From Acidobacteriota bacterium (GTDB lineage Bacteria > Acidobacteriota > Holophagae > Thermotomaculales > Thermotomaculaceae): DNA of 64,000 nucleotides. Shown in pieces: positions 1 to 9,164 of the stretch. The position numbers were made by a program, and so were the translations under genes. The DNA is taken from contig JAADGL010000025.1 of NCBI GenBank assembly GCA_013152385.1, positions 30,713 to 94,712 on the forward strand, given 5' to 3'. The notes under the pieces were generated by a model. It was not told the DNA's origin. It did no database searches and saw only the letters and a program-made list of their open reading frames with translations. The first letter of the stretch is position 1. The number at the start of each line of letters is the position of its first letter.

Positions 1-366
1 GAGCCGGGTATCTATTCCGCCCGCTATTTTGACGAAGCAATGCCTTACAGTGAACGCTGTTCCCGGATTCTGGAGAAACTGTCGGGATTTCCGAATCCGA
101 AACAGCGCACGGCCCGGTTCCGCTGTGCAGCCACATGCGCCATGCGCGGTGAGATTATTGCCTCGGGAGAAGGTGCCGCGGAAGGCCGTATTGCGTTACG
201 CGCAGCAGGGCAGGGCGGCTTCGGTTATGACCCGATTTTTTATTATCCTCCCTTTCACCGGACATTTGCAGAATTAACACCGGAAGAGAAAAACCGCATC
301 AGCCACCGGAAAAAAGCCTTTGAAATTTTAGCCGGACAGATCCTGCTTCGTCTGGCAGCAAACTGA
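1..366 (+). CDS. rdgB: XTP/dITP pyrophosphatase, 3' part (RdgB/HAM1)
   Basis: RdgB hydrolyses non-canonical purine nucleoside triphosphates (XTP, dITP, ITP) to monophosphates, keeping them out of DNA and RNA. Only the C-terminal ~121 residues are in the window; the frame is open from base 1, so the start lies upstream. Visible family motifs are PGIYSARY at the edge, GFGYDPIF in the middle, and TFAEL..EEKN.ISHR near the end, which form the substrate pocket. The family is usually ~195-200 residues, so about 75 are missing. It converges on icmF with a 13-base gap and no clear terminator between them. Identification is secure. Confidence 0.93.
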   Translation, partial: EPGIYSARYFDEAMPYSERCSRILEKLSGFPNPKQRTARFRCAATCAMRGEIIASGEGAAEGRIALRAAGQGGFGYDPIFYYPPFHRTFAELTPEEKNRISHRKKAFEILAGQILLRLAAN

Positions 367-379
367 TTTTTCAACAGAA

Positions 380-3300
380 TCACATATTTCTACGATATTC
401 TCCCCCCACATCAAAGAGAGAAAATGTGATTTGCCCGAGTGAACAATAGTTGACACAATCCATCAGGTAATCAAATATATTTTCTCCGGAGCCGGCAATT
501 TCAGTTAATTTTTTCAGTTTTTCCGCCCCGATATCCCGGTTCCGTTCATGAAACAGTTCCAGATTGTGAATCTGACGCTGTTTTTCTTCTTCTGTGGAAC
601 GGATAAGTTCGGTGGGTTCCTTTTCCAGCCCTGCAAGGTGCGCCGGGCGTTCAAACGTATTTACGCCGATAATCGGCAGTTCACCGGTGAATTTTAAACG
701 TTCATAGTGCATGGATTCTTCCTGAATTTTGCTTCTCTGGTACATACTCTCCATTGCGCCGGTCACGCCGCCCCGTTCGGAAATCCGTTGAAATTCCAAC
801 AGTACGGCTTCTTCCACCAGATTTGTCAATGTTTCAATGATAAATGAGCCCTGTAACGGGTTTTCATTTTTGGTCATCCCGAATTCACGATTGATAATCA
901 TCTGAATTGCCAGTGCCCGGCGGACCGATTCTTCCGTCGGAGTGGTAATGGCTTCGTCGTATGCGTTTGTATGAAGAGAGTTACAGTTGTCATAAATTGC
1001 GGTCAGCGCCTGCAATGTTGTGCGAATGTCGTTAAAATCAATTTCCTGTGCGTGAAGAGACCGGCCGGAGGTCTGAATATGGTATTTCAGTTTCTGGCTC
1101 CGCTCATTGGCACCGTAGCGGTATTTCATTGCCACAGACCAGATTCTTCTCGCCACCCGGCCGATAACGGAATATTCCGGGTCCAGCCCGTTGGAAAAGA
1201 AGAAGGAGAGATTGGGCGCAAAAGTGTCAATTTTCATTCCCCGTGACAAATAGTATTCCACATATGTGAATCCGTTTGCCAGAGTAAATGCGAGCTGTGT
1301 GATTGGATTTGCACCCGCCTCCGCGATATGATATCCGGAAATACTGACCGAATAGTAATTCCGGACCTGATTCCGGATAAAATAGTCCTGAATATCGCCC
1401 ATCATTTTCATGGCAAAGTCGGTGGAAAAGATGCAGGTGTTCTGCGCCTGGTCTTCTTTCAGGATATCAGCCTGAACCGTTCCCCGGACAGACTTTATGG
1501 TGTCGGCTTTGATTTTATCGTACACTTCCCGGCCGATCAGTTCATAACCGGGAATCCCGAGGGTGAAAAGGCCGAAAGCCCGCTCTCCTTCCAGGGGTAT
1601 TTCCGAGCTGTAAACAGGGGGAACAACCCCTTTTGCCTTGAAATAAGCTTCTCTGGTTTTGGCAGCCTGTTTCAGTTTTCCTTCTTTTCTGAGATAGTGT
1701 TCCACCTGCTGATCGACTGCCGTGTTAAAAAACATCGCCAGGAGCATGGGGGCCGGGCCGTTGATGGTCATGGATACGGATGTTTTGGGGTCACAGAGAT
1801 TGAATCCGCAATACAGTTTTTTCATGTCGTCAACAGTGGCAATGGAAACTCCGGCATTTCCGATTTTCCCGTAAATATCCGGGCGGATAGCAGGGTCATA
1901 ACCATAGAGAGTTACCGAATCAAAAGCAGTGGAAAGCCGGGCAGCATTCTGTCCGGAAGCAAGGTAATGAAACCGTTTATTGGTTCGTTCGGGACAGCCT
2001 TCACCGGCAAACATCCGGGTCGGGTCTTCTTCTTTCCGTTTGAAGGGAAATACACCTGCGGTAAACGGAAACATTCCCGGAACATTTTCCTTTGATTTCC
2101 ATGTCAGAATATCCCCCCAGTCCCGGTATGAGGGCAGGGAAATCCGGGGAATTTTCAAACCTGAAAGAGACTCGGTATACAGATGGTTCGTAATTTCCCG
2201 ATCCCGGATTTTTGTCACCAGTTTTTCCTGTCGGTAAAGGGAGCGGAAGTGGTCCCATTCCTGAAGTTCCCGAAGCAGAGCCGGGTCAATCTTGCTTTTA
2301 ATTCTTGAAATTGCGGTTTTCAAATCTTCCAGTGTTTTTTCCGCCGGGTGAAAGTGAGCCAGTTTAACGATGGATTTTCCGTCACTTACCTTTGTATCGG
2401 CAATATTGCCTGCCGTATCAAAATGTTCCGGTTGCTGAAGAGAAGTGAGGGCAGTTTCCAATGCCTGAAGCCGGGAAGCCAGAGCAGCCTGTTCTTTTAC
2501 CCGGTGATGATATCTTGCCTGATTATCGGCAATCTCACTTAAATATCGAACCCTTTCCGGTGGGATAATGCTGTAGCTGCGGGGGTAAGAAAAAGAAAGT
2601 TCTTCCGCAACCGGAAACGAGGTTCCCACTTTGCTGTTGACGATTTTCATCAGGTGCCGGAAAAAGGAATCCACCCCCTCATCGTGGAACCGGCTGGCAA
2701 TTGTGGGGAAAACCGGAAGTTCTTCGTCAGGTGCATCCCATAGTCCGTGGGCGCGCCGGTACTGCTTGCGGATATCCCGCAGGGCATCTGCAGAGCCTTT
2801 CCGGTCAAATTTGTTCAGTACAATGGCGTCGGCATAATCAATCATATCGATTTTTTCAAGCTGGGTGGCGGCGCCGTAATCGGAGGTCATTACATAAACA
2901 TGGACATCGGAAATATCCACCACTTCGGTGTCACTCTGGCCGATACCGGAGGTTTCCACAATAATCAGGTCGGTGCCGGCAATTTTTAAAATGTCACAAG
3001 CCTGGTGAACAGCAGTGGATATGGATTTATTGCTGCCTCTCGTTGCCATGGAACGCATGTAAATATCGGGGTGGGGCAGGGTGTTCATCCGAATCCGGTC
3101 GCCGAGGAGCGCTCCGCCGCTTTTTCGTTTTGTCGGATCAATGGATATAATTGCGATTTTCATCTCCGGATACCCAGCGACAAAACGGCGGAGCAGTTCA
3201 TCCAGCAGGGAAGATTTTCCTGCGCCTCCGGTTCCGGTAACTCCGATAACCGGTACGGTTTTTACTGTGTGTTCCGAAAGCGCTTTGGCAAGAATTCCAT

Positions 3301-3925
3301 TTAAGGTGTTGTCTCCTCCTGAATTTCGAAGGCTTTCCCCCTCAATAATTGAAATCGCTCTGGAAATTGCCGCTTTTTCTCCTTTTCTTGTCCGCCGGAT
3401 CAGTTCTTCATTGAAATCTTCTGCCGGGTTTTCCTCATGAAACAGCGGGAAGTTACTCTGTTCCATCATATAGCGTACCATCCCTTCCAGTCCCATTTTC
3501 TTTCCGTCCGCGGGGGAAAATATCTTTGTTATACCGGAGGCTTCCAGTTCTTTGATTTCGTCCGGAACAATAACACCGCCACCGCCGCCGAAAATCTTCA
3601 CATGGTTCAGGCCGGCCTCGTCAAGGCGCTGACGACAGTATTTGAAGTATTCCATATGTCCGCCTTGATAGGATGAGATGGACACACCGTGTACGTCTTC
3701 TTCCAGTGCGGTCTGCACCACCTCATCAACCCCCCGGTTGTGACCGAGATGCACCACTTCCGCCCCCTGAGCCTGCAAAATCCGGCGGATAATGTTTATG
3801 GACACGTCATGACCGTCATACAAACTTGCCGCTGTAACAAAGCGTATTTTCCTGCTCAAAACTTCCTCCCGTAGCGCTGCTTTTTCACATATTTTCATTA
3901 TAGCGGAAGTTTTGCGCTGTCTCAT
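380..3925 (-). CDS. icmF: Fused isobutyryl-CoA mutase IcmF (B12 domain, G-protein chaperone, mutase)
   Basis: IcmF interconverts isobutyryl-CoA and n-butyryl-CoA by adenosylcobalamin radical chemistry and carries its own GTPase chaperone. In this 1181-residue chain the order is: B12-binding domain (~27-155; DGH with His39, and the GGGGG loop near 113), MeaB/MeaI-type GTPase (~225-440; P-loop GVTGTGGAGKSS at 229, ETSGIGQSD, NKFD), linker, then the large mutase domain (~600-1150; PFTAGVFPFKR, SVSMTINGPAPM, RSLHAQE, NENPLQGS). This order is specific to IcmF and differs from methylmalonyl-CoA mutase. Met10 (3898) is an alternative start; neither has a clear Shine-Dalgarno. No acyl-CoA pathway partner sits beside it, so the physiological substrate (isobutyryl-, isovaleryl- or pivalyl-CoA) is open. 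Confidence 0.94.
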   Translation of the reverse strand: MRQRKTSAIMKICEKAALREEVLSRKIRFVTAASLYDGHDVSINIIRRILQAQGAEVVHLGHNRGVDEVVQTALEEDVHGVSISSYQGGHMEYFKYCRQRLDEAGLNHVKIFGGGGGVIVPDEIKELEASGITKIFSPADGKKMGLEGMVRYMMEQSNFPLFHEENPAEDFNEELIRRTRKGEKAAISRAISIIEGESLRNSGGDNTLNGILAKALSEHTVKTVPVIGVTGTGGAGKSSLLDELLRRFVAGYPEMKIAIISIDPTKRKSGGALLGDRIRMNTLPHPDIYMRSMATRGSNKSISTAVHQACDILKIAGTDLIIVETSGIGQSDTEVVDISDVHVYVMTSDYGAATQLEKIDMIDYADAIVLNKFDRKGSADALRDIRKQYRRAHGLWDAPDEELPVFPTIASRFHDEGVDSFFRHLMKIVNSKVGTSFPVAEELSFSYPRSYSIIPPERVRYLSEIADNQARYHHRVKEQAALASRLQALETALTSLQQPEHFDTAGNIADTKVSDGKSIVKLAHFHPAEKTLEDLKTAISRIKSKIDPALLRELQEWDHFRSLYRQEKLVTKIRDREITNHLYTESLSGLKIPRISLPSYRDWGDILTWKSKENVPGMFPFTAGVFPFKRKEEDPTRMFAGEGCPERTNKRFHYLASGQNAARLSTAFDSVTLYGYDPAIRPDIYGKIGNAGVSIATVDDMKKLYCGFNLCDPKTSVSMTINGPAPMLLAMFFNTAVDQQVEHYLRKEGKLKQAAKTREAYFKAKGVVPPVYSSEIPLEGERAFGLFTLGIPGYELIGREVYDKIKADTIKSVRGTVQADILKEDQAQNTCIFSTDFAMKMMGDIQDYFIRNQVRNYYSVSISGYHIAEAGANPITQLAFTLANGFTYVEYYLSRGMKIDTFAPNLSFFFSNGLDPEYSVIGRVARRIWSVAMKYRYGANERSQKLKYHIQTSGRSLHAQEIDFNDIRTTLQALTAIYDNCNSLHTNAYDEAITTPTEESVRRALAIQMIINREFGMTKNENPLQGSFIIETLTNLVEEAVLLEFQRISERGGVTGAMESMYQRSKIQEESMHYERLKFTGELPIIGVNTFERPAHLAGLEKEPTELIRSTEEEKQRQIHNLELFHERNRDIGAEKLKKLTEIAGSGENIFDYLMDCVNYCSLGQITFSLFDVGGEYRRNM

Positions 3926-4036
3926 GTTGAAAGTAAGAAAAATTAATCAAAATCATGGAGAATTTATGGATTTCTACCCGAATCTGCTTCTTTCCGGCAG
4001 AGCATCTGTAAAAAGCTCCGAATCGCTCCCTCCCGG

Positions 4037-4065
4037 TTGACAGAAATAGACAATTTTGTAACAAT
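4037..4065 (+). promoter_or_regulatory. Candidate sigma-70 promoter for the accA operon
   Basis: A perfect -35 box TTGACA (4037-4042) is followed after 17 bases by AACAAT (4060-4065; 4 of 6 match the -10 consensus). It lies 31 bases before the accA ATG in the icmF/accA divergent gap. The weak -10 keeps confidence moderate. Confidence 0.45.
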
Positions 4066-4095
4066 TCCATGTAAAGTGATCGTTGAGAGGTATTG

Positions 4096-5049
4096 ATGAG
4101 TATTTATTTTCTTCCCTTTGAAAAAGAGTTGGCCGGTATCTACAACAAACTGGAAACCGCACTGGCTTTTGATAAAATTGATGAGGCCAATCAGCTTGAA
4201 GATAAAATTAACCGGTTGAGAGAGAATATTTACAGTAATCTGGATGAATGGCAGGTGGCACAGGTGGCCCGTCACCCGAATCGCCCGTACACCATTGATT
4301 ACATTGAGGGGCTGATTGAAGATTTCACAGAACTGCACGGAGACCGCAATTTTGCCGATGATCCGGCAATTGTCGGCGGAATCGGACGTTTTCATGGTAA
4401 AACCGTCTGTGTGATCGGGCACCAGAAGGGACACGATACAAAAGAAAAAATTGCCCGGAATTTCGGGATGCCCCGCCCGGAAGGATACCGGAAAGCCCTT
4501 CGCCTGATGAAGCTGGCTGAAAAGTTTTCCATCCCGATTATTACCCTGGTGGACACACCGGGGGCGTATCCCGGAATTGATGCGGAAGAACGGGGACAGG
4601 CTGAGGCTATTGCCAGGAACTTGCGGGAGATGGCTACATTGGAAGTTCCGGTTATCACCGTGATCATCGGGGAAGGGGGGAGCGGCGGAGCTCTGGGAAT
4701 TGCGGTGGCAAACCGGGTACTGATGCTCCAGTACTCCATTTATTCGGTGATTTCACCGGAGGGGTGTGCTTCAATTCTCTGGAAAGATGCGGCAAAGGCG
4801 GAAGAGGCTGCCAAGGCACTGAAATTTACAGCGGGACCATTAAAAGAATTCGGCATCGTTGACGAGATTATACCGGAACCGGTGGGTGGTGCCCATGCCA
4901 ACCCGAAGGAAATCATCCGGACAACCGGAGAATATTTACACAGGCAACTGGAAGAGTTAAACCATTTAAAAATCAAAGAACTGCAGGAACAAAGATATAG
5001 AAAATTCAGGCAGATCGGTAAAATTATTAAAGTTGAACAGAATGTATAA
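4096..5049 (+). CDS. accA: Acetyl-CoA carboxylase carboxyltransferase, alpha subunit
   Basis: AccA pairs with AccD to move the carboxyl group from carboxybiotin to acetyl-CoA, giving malonyl-CoA, the first committed step of fatty acid synthesis. The 317-residue product matches the family length and shows [11 protein letters not shown], the [10 protein letters not shown] loop, [11 protein letters not shown] and [12 protein letters not shown]. The ATG at 4096 is chosen over the in-frame TTG just before it because GAGAGG at 4085-4090 is correctly spaced. It heads the long plus-strand operon; recJ starts inside its last codons. accD is not in the window. Confidence 0.96.
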   Translation: MSIYFLPFEKELAGIYNKLETALAFDKIDEANQLEDKINRLRENIYSNLDEWQVAQVARHPNRPYTIDYIEGLIEDFTELHGDRNFADDPAIVGGIGRFHGKTVCVIGHQKGHDTKEKIARNFGMPRPEGYRKALRLMKLAEKFSIPIITLVDTPGAYPGIDAEERGQAEAIARNLREMATLEVPVITVIIGEGGSGGALGIAVANRVLMLQYSIYSVISPEGCASILWKDAAKAEEAAKALKFTAGPLKEFGIVDEIIPEPVGGAHANPKEIIRTTGEYLHRQLEELNHLKIKELQEQRYRKFRQIGKIIKVEQNV

Positions 5050-6736
5050 ATGGTCTCTGAAAAAGTTTGATCCCGAATTGGTTTCCAAGCTTACGACAGA
5101 AAAAAAAATTCCTGAATTCATTGCAAAATTACTGGTTATCCGTGGGATTGACAGCCCGGAAAAAGTAGACCGCTTTTTTAACGGCACCATGGAAAATCTT
5201 CATGATCCCTTTTTGATGAATGGAATGGAAGAGGCTGTTACCCGGATTCTTGATGCGGTTAAACAACATGAAAAGATTATGATTTACGGAGATTATGATG
5301 TGGATGGAATCTCTGCTATCGTAATTTTGAAACAATTTTTAACAGAAGCAGGCGGAGATGTTTCCTATACCTTGCCCAACCGCTTCAAAGACGGCTATGG
5401 CGTAAAAGTAGAAAAACTTCTTGAGGAGAGAAAAACCTTTCCTTTTAAACTTGTGATAACGGTGGATTGCGGAATTAAGGCTGTTGAAGAAGTAAATGAA
5501 CTTGCTGCAAAGGGGATTGATGTTATTATTACCGACCATCATGAACCGGATCGGGAACTCCCGAAAAAAGCGGTGGCGATATTAAATCCGAAAGTTCCGG
5601 GAAGTGGATTTGAAACCGAACCGCTGGCCGGAGTAGGGGTTGTCTTTAAGCTTGTGCAGGCTTTGTCAATACGTACTTCTCTTGAAGAGTCGTTGGATTT
5701 TGCTTTAAAAATAGTTTCCATCGGTACGGTTGCCGATTTGGTTCCATTGCTGAGTGAGAACCGTATTCTCGTCAAAGAAGGGTTGAAAGCAATTCAAAAA
5801 ACAACAACAAGAGGGTTGGAAGCGATGATAGAGAGCTGTAACATTGACCGCTCAAACATGGCTTCCGTGGATATAAGCTACAAAATTGCTCCGAGAATAA
5901 ACGCCCTGGGAAGGCTGGGAGATGCCAGCAACGCAATTGAAATGTTTACGACAAATACGGAAACCGATGCCCGGGAGTATGCCAAATACATGAACCGAAA
6001 AAATGCGGAACGGCAACGGCTGGAAAAGACCCTTGAAACAATGGTTATGCATCAGATCGAACAGGAAGATATGGAGAATACCCGTTTTTTACTTCTCTCC
6101 GGGACAGACTGGCACAAAGGGGTAATCGGAATTGTGGCCTCCAAAATTCAAAAAAGACATTATCGTCCCGTTGGGATCGTCAGTATTGAGGGTGATATGG
6201 CATTCGGATCAATCAGAAGTATTGACGGAATCAACATTATTGATGTTCTGGAGAATTTTGAATCCCTGCTGACCAGCTATGGCGGTCATCAGCAGGCTGC
6301 CGGCATTACTCTGAAAAAAGAGAATTTGGATAGCTTGAAGACAGGTGTGAATGAATATTTGTTCAATCATTTCCCGGATGAGTTCTTTACACCGAAAATT
6401 GAGATTGACTGTGAAGTGGAATTCAGCCTGATTGATGATGCTTTTTATGAACAGCTGAAGCAAGTAGAGCCTTTTGGTATCGGGAATCCCCAACCGGTAT
6501 TTCTTGTGAGAGATGTGATTATTGAAACAGAACCTGAACTGATTAACAACCGCCATATAAAATTTGAAGCCAGTGACGGCCTGCACCGCTTTGAAGTAAT
6601 CGGATACAATAAATCTCATCTTGCGGAGAAAATCCAGAAGTTTGATTCAGCCGATATTGTTTTCAGTGTCGAAAAGGTCAGATGGAATCATCGAATGTAT
6701 TTTCAATTGAATCTTGTTGATTTGAGACGGAGATGA
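5042..6736 (+). CDS. recJ: Single-stranded-DNA-specific exonuclease RecJ
   Basis: RecJ degrades single-stranded DNA 5' to 3' in recombinational, mismatch and base-excision repair. The 564-residue product carries the DHH phosphoesterase motifs YGDYDVDG (~82-89), VDCG (~141-144) and TDHH (~164-167), then the DHHA1 region with [10 protein letters not shown], and a C-terminal OB-like part. Length is typical. An in-frame TTG at 5033 would add three residues; the ATG at 5042 is preferred. It overlaps accA by 8 bases and the next gene by 4, so translation is probably coupled. Confidence 0.96.
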   Translation: MYKWSLKKFDPELVSKLTTEKKIPEFIAKLLVIRGIDSPEKVDRFFNGTMENLHDPFLMNGMEEAVTRILDAVKQHEKIMIYGDYDVDGISAIVILKQFLTEAGGDVSYTLPNRFKDGYGVKVEKLLEERKTFPFKLVITVDCGIKAVEEVNELAAKGIDVIITDHHEPDRELPKKAVAILNPKVPGSGFETEPLAGVGVVFKLVQALSIRTSLEESLDFALKIVSIGTVADLVPLLSENRILVKEGLKAIQKTTTRGLEAMIESCNIDRSNMASVDISYKIAPRINALGRLGDASNAIEMFTTNTETDAREYAKYMNRKNAERQRLEKTLETMVMHQIEQEDMENTRFLLLSGTDWHKGVIGIVASKIQKRHYRPVGIVSIEGDMAFGSIRSIDGINIIDVLENFESLLTSYGGHQQAAGITLKKENLDSLKTGVNEYLFNHFPDEFFTPKIEIDCEVEFSLIDDAFYEQLKQVEPFGIGNPQPVFLVRDVIIETEPELINNRHIKFEASDGLHRFEVIGYNKSHLAEKIQKFDSADIVFSVEKVRWNHRMYFQLNLVDLRRR

Positions 6737-8439
6737 ATAGAATACGAAAAATTCAATTTTTTCTGCTCCTTGCGATGCTTTTTTTGATTGCTGTTGTTAT
6801 TTTGAATTTTGATCGCGGAAAGCAGAAAATCGTCACAGAAAAAACAGCCGAGAAAGAAATCAATAAAGCTCGAAATTTGGAAGCCGGCAGTACGAAAATG
6901 GAAAGTGGCGTTCATGTACTCTATCGAAACGGGGTGCCCTTTGCAACTGTACATTTCAAAGAAGCGGTTCAGAAAAAGAATCAGCTTCATCTGACTTCTC
7001 CGGTGGTGAAGATGTCAGGTTCCCCTGAAAAACTGATCTCGGATTCTGCCGATTTGAAGAATGATATCATTGTATTAAATGGAAAAATTTCCCTGTTGTC
7101 GCCGGAAAACAGGATATCCGTGTCATTGACACCTCCCGCGATATTCAAAAACGGAATCCTGACAGGGGGAAACAGTTTCAGCTTAAAATTAAACGGCGGT
7201 GTCTTCAGCGGAACCAACTACACCCTGAAAGTTCATGAAGGCAGACTATTGGGAAAGGAAAATGTGAAATTCATCAACGATAAAAAGAACTTTTGTATTC
7301 GTTCAATGAGAGGTGTTGCCGACCTGAAAGCGAAGACGCTGGCCTTTGTCCGGGATGTACGAATAACAGAAGAAAACGGATCCGGAAATGTCACTTTGTC
7401 CGACGCTGCTTATTGGGACACACCTTCAAGATGCATGTTTCTCTCGGGAAAAGGAAAGTTACAATTGTCGTCCGGAGCCGCAATCTTTTTTGCGGAAGCA
7501 GTTCTCCGTAAAAACGGAAATAAATGGGACGGCAATTTCCCAAGCCCCCTGAATCTTAAAGAAAATGGCCGCATTCTATATCTTCCGAATGCGGTATTGC
7601 GCGGCGGCGACCTGCATTTCCCATGGTCGATTCTCAGATCCGGAAATATTCTGATGACCTCGGCGCAGGGGAATTTCAATCTTCAGAATTCTGCCTACAA
7701 TGCAAAATCTCCTGTTTTCAGAAAAAAAAACCTGAATGCATCAGGGAGAATACTTCTGGGGAAAATTTCAGATGGAAAGGCGGAAATTCAATGGCCCTTT
7801 CTTTCCAACCCGGGTATTGGGTGGATTTACGGAAGGAAGGGGGAAATTACATCACTGCGCCGGTTTTTCATAAACGGGAATATAACCGGCAGAATTCACA
7901 GCCGGATTTTCACAGCTGATCGTGCAAAAACTTCGAAGGGGACAATTGTACTTGAAAACAGCACAATCTGGGATGAGGACACCCGCTCGTTTTCCTGTGC
8001 GAACCGGTTTGTCATTCGTGGCAAACAGTTTTCGGCAGATGGAAATTATCGGATGAAACAATTGCAGGGGCACGGTACCGCTCCGTTGAAACTTTCCGCT
8101 TCAACCGCAACAGGGGCGGTAAACAGCCCCATTCATCTCCAGGGAAAAGTTCACGCCGAAATTGATAAATTATCAATTTCCGCCTCGGAATCGTATGTTT
8201 ATGAATGGGGTGCCGTGTTTTTTCATTCTGTTTTTTCAGGAAAGCAGATCAAACAGGGGAAAGCTGATTTTCTGATAATTTTAAAGAAAGACCATTCCGC
8301 CCGGATGCTGGGAAATGCGGAAGTAACTGATCTGAAAGGGAACCGTATCCAGGGGCATAAATTGACTTTATCTACAATTACCGGTAGAATTTCCGTGTAC
8401 AGCGGTAAAAAGAAAGTAAGGATAAAACTGGCACTATGA
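6733..8439 (+). CDS. Membrane-anchored LptC/LptA-type LPS transport protein (extended, probable fusion)
   Basis: LptC (inner-membrane anchored) and LptA (periplasmic) build the beta-jellyroll bridge that carries LPS from LptB2FG to the outer membrane. This 568-residue protein starts with a short basic tail and one hydrophobic helix (~7-25), then only periplasmic-type sequence rich in short beta-strand repeats (forms such as GKISLLSPENR, ADLKAKTLAF). The last ~50 residues (AEVTDLKGNRIQGHKLTLS) read like an LptA/OstA repeat. Separate LptC and LptA are each under ~200 residues, so this is about three times longer. It overlaps recJ and lptB by ATGA, and the lptB linkage is the main support. Sequence similarity is weak, as usual for the fold; fusion is an inference. 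Confidence 0.7.
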   Translation: MNRIRKIQFFLLLAMLFLIAVVILNFDRGKQKIVTEKTAEKEINKARNLEAGSTKMESGVHVLYRNGVPFATVHFKEAVQKKNQLHLTSPVVKMSGSPEKLISDSADLKNDIIVLNGKISLLSPENRISVSLTPPAIFKNGILTGGNSFSLKLNGGVFSGTNYTLKVHEGRLLGKENVKFINDKKNFCIRSMRGVADLKAKTLAFVRDVRITEENGSGNVTLSDAAYWDTPSRCMFLSGKGKLQLSSGAAIFFAEAVLRKNGNKWDGNFPSPLNLKENGRILYLPNAVLRGGDLHFPWSILRSGNILMTSAQGNFNLQNSAYNAKSPVFRKKNLNASGRILLGKISDGKAEIQWPFLSNPGIGWIYGRKGEITSLRRFFINGNITGRIHSRIFTADRAKTSKGTIVLENSTIWDEDTRSFSCANRFVIRGKQFSADGNYRMKQLQGHGTAPLKLSASTATGAVNSPIHLQGKVHAEIDKLSISASESYVYEWGAVFFHSVFSGKQIKQGKADFLIILKKDHSARMLGNAEVTDLKGNRIQGHKLTLSTITGRISVYSGKKKVRIKLAL

Positions 8440-9164
8440 AGCATTTTCTGAAAACAGAACATCTGAGTAAAAGCTACGGCGGAAAAGCTGTTGTGAATGA
8501 CGTTTCTCTTGAAATTGAGTCGGGAAAGATAGTTGGGCTTCTGGGGCCGAACGGAGCCGGAAAAAGTACGACATTTTATATGATTGCCGGAATCATTGCT
8601 CCTGATGAAGGTACTGTCATTCTTGACGAAAAAGAACTCACCAATGAACCGATGTACATGAGAGCCAGAAACGGAATCGGTTATCTCCCCCAGGAACCTT
8701 CCATTTTCCGGGGCCTCACCGCAAGACAAAATATTCAGGCGGTTTTGGAACTCTTGAATTTGAATGAAAAAGAACTCCGGAAAAAGCTGGAAAATTTGCT
8801 GGAAGAGTTCGGATTGAAACGTGTGGAGAATACCAGAGGTTCTCTTCTCTCCGGAGGAGAGCGCCGCCGGGTGGAAATTGCCAGAGCACTTGCCGCAAAT
8901 CCGCTTTTTATTCTTCTGGACGAACCTTTTGCCGGTATTGACCCGATTACTATCAATGAATTGCAGGAAAATATCCTGAAACTGAAGAAGAAAGGGATCG
9001 GGATTATCATCACCGATCATAATATTCAGGAAACCTTGCGAATTACGGACAACGCCTATATATTATCAAGGGGCAGGGTTCTGAAAGAAGGAACTCCTGC
9101 CGAAATTGCTGAAGACCCGTTAATTCGGGAAATTTACCTTGGAAAGGAGTTTATACTGAACTGA
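8436..9164 (+). CDS. lptB: LPS export ABC transporter ATPase LptB
   Basis: LptB is the cytoplasmic ATPase that powers LPS extraction from the inner membrane by LptFG. The 242 residues include Walker A GPNGAGKST, a Q-loop at YLPQEPSIF, the signature LSGGERRRVEIARAL, Walker B FILLDEP followed by FAGIDP, and the switch His in TDHN. These match the LptB subfamily rather than a generic ABC ATPase, and the length is typical. It sits between the LptC/A-type gene and rpoN, the classical position, with overlaps on both sides. Its membrane partner is probably the LptF-LptG fusion at 18523. Confidence 0.96.
   Translation: MKHFLKTEHLSKSYGGKAVVNDVSLEIESGKIVGLLGPNGAGKSTTFYMIAGIIAPDEGTVILDEKELTNEPMYMRARNGIGYLPQEPSIFRGLTARQNIQAVLELLNLNEKELRKKLENLLEEFGLKRVENTRGSLLSGGERRRVEIARALAANPLFILLDEPFAGIDPITINELQENILKLKKKGIGIIITDHNIQETLRITDNAYILSRGRVLKEGTPAEIAEDPLIREIYLGKEFILN

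Noticed and set aside
1328-2095. A 255-codon open frame opposite to icmF
   Set aside because: It lies wholly inside the icmF coding region on the other strand, resembles no family and has no ribosome site. It is a shadow of strong codon bias in icmF.
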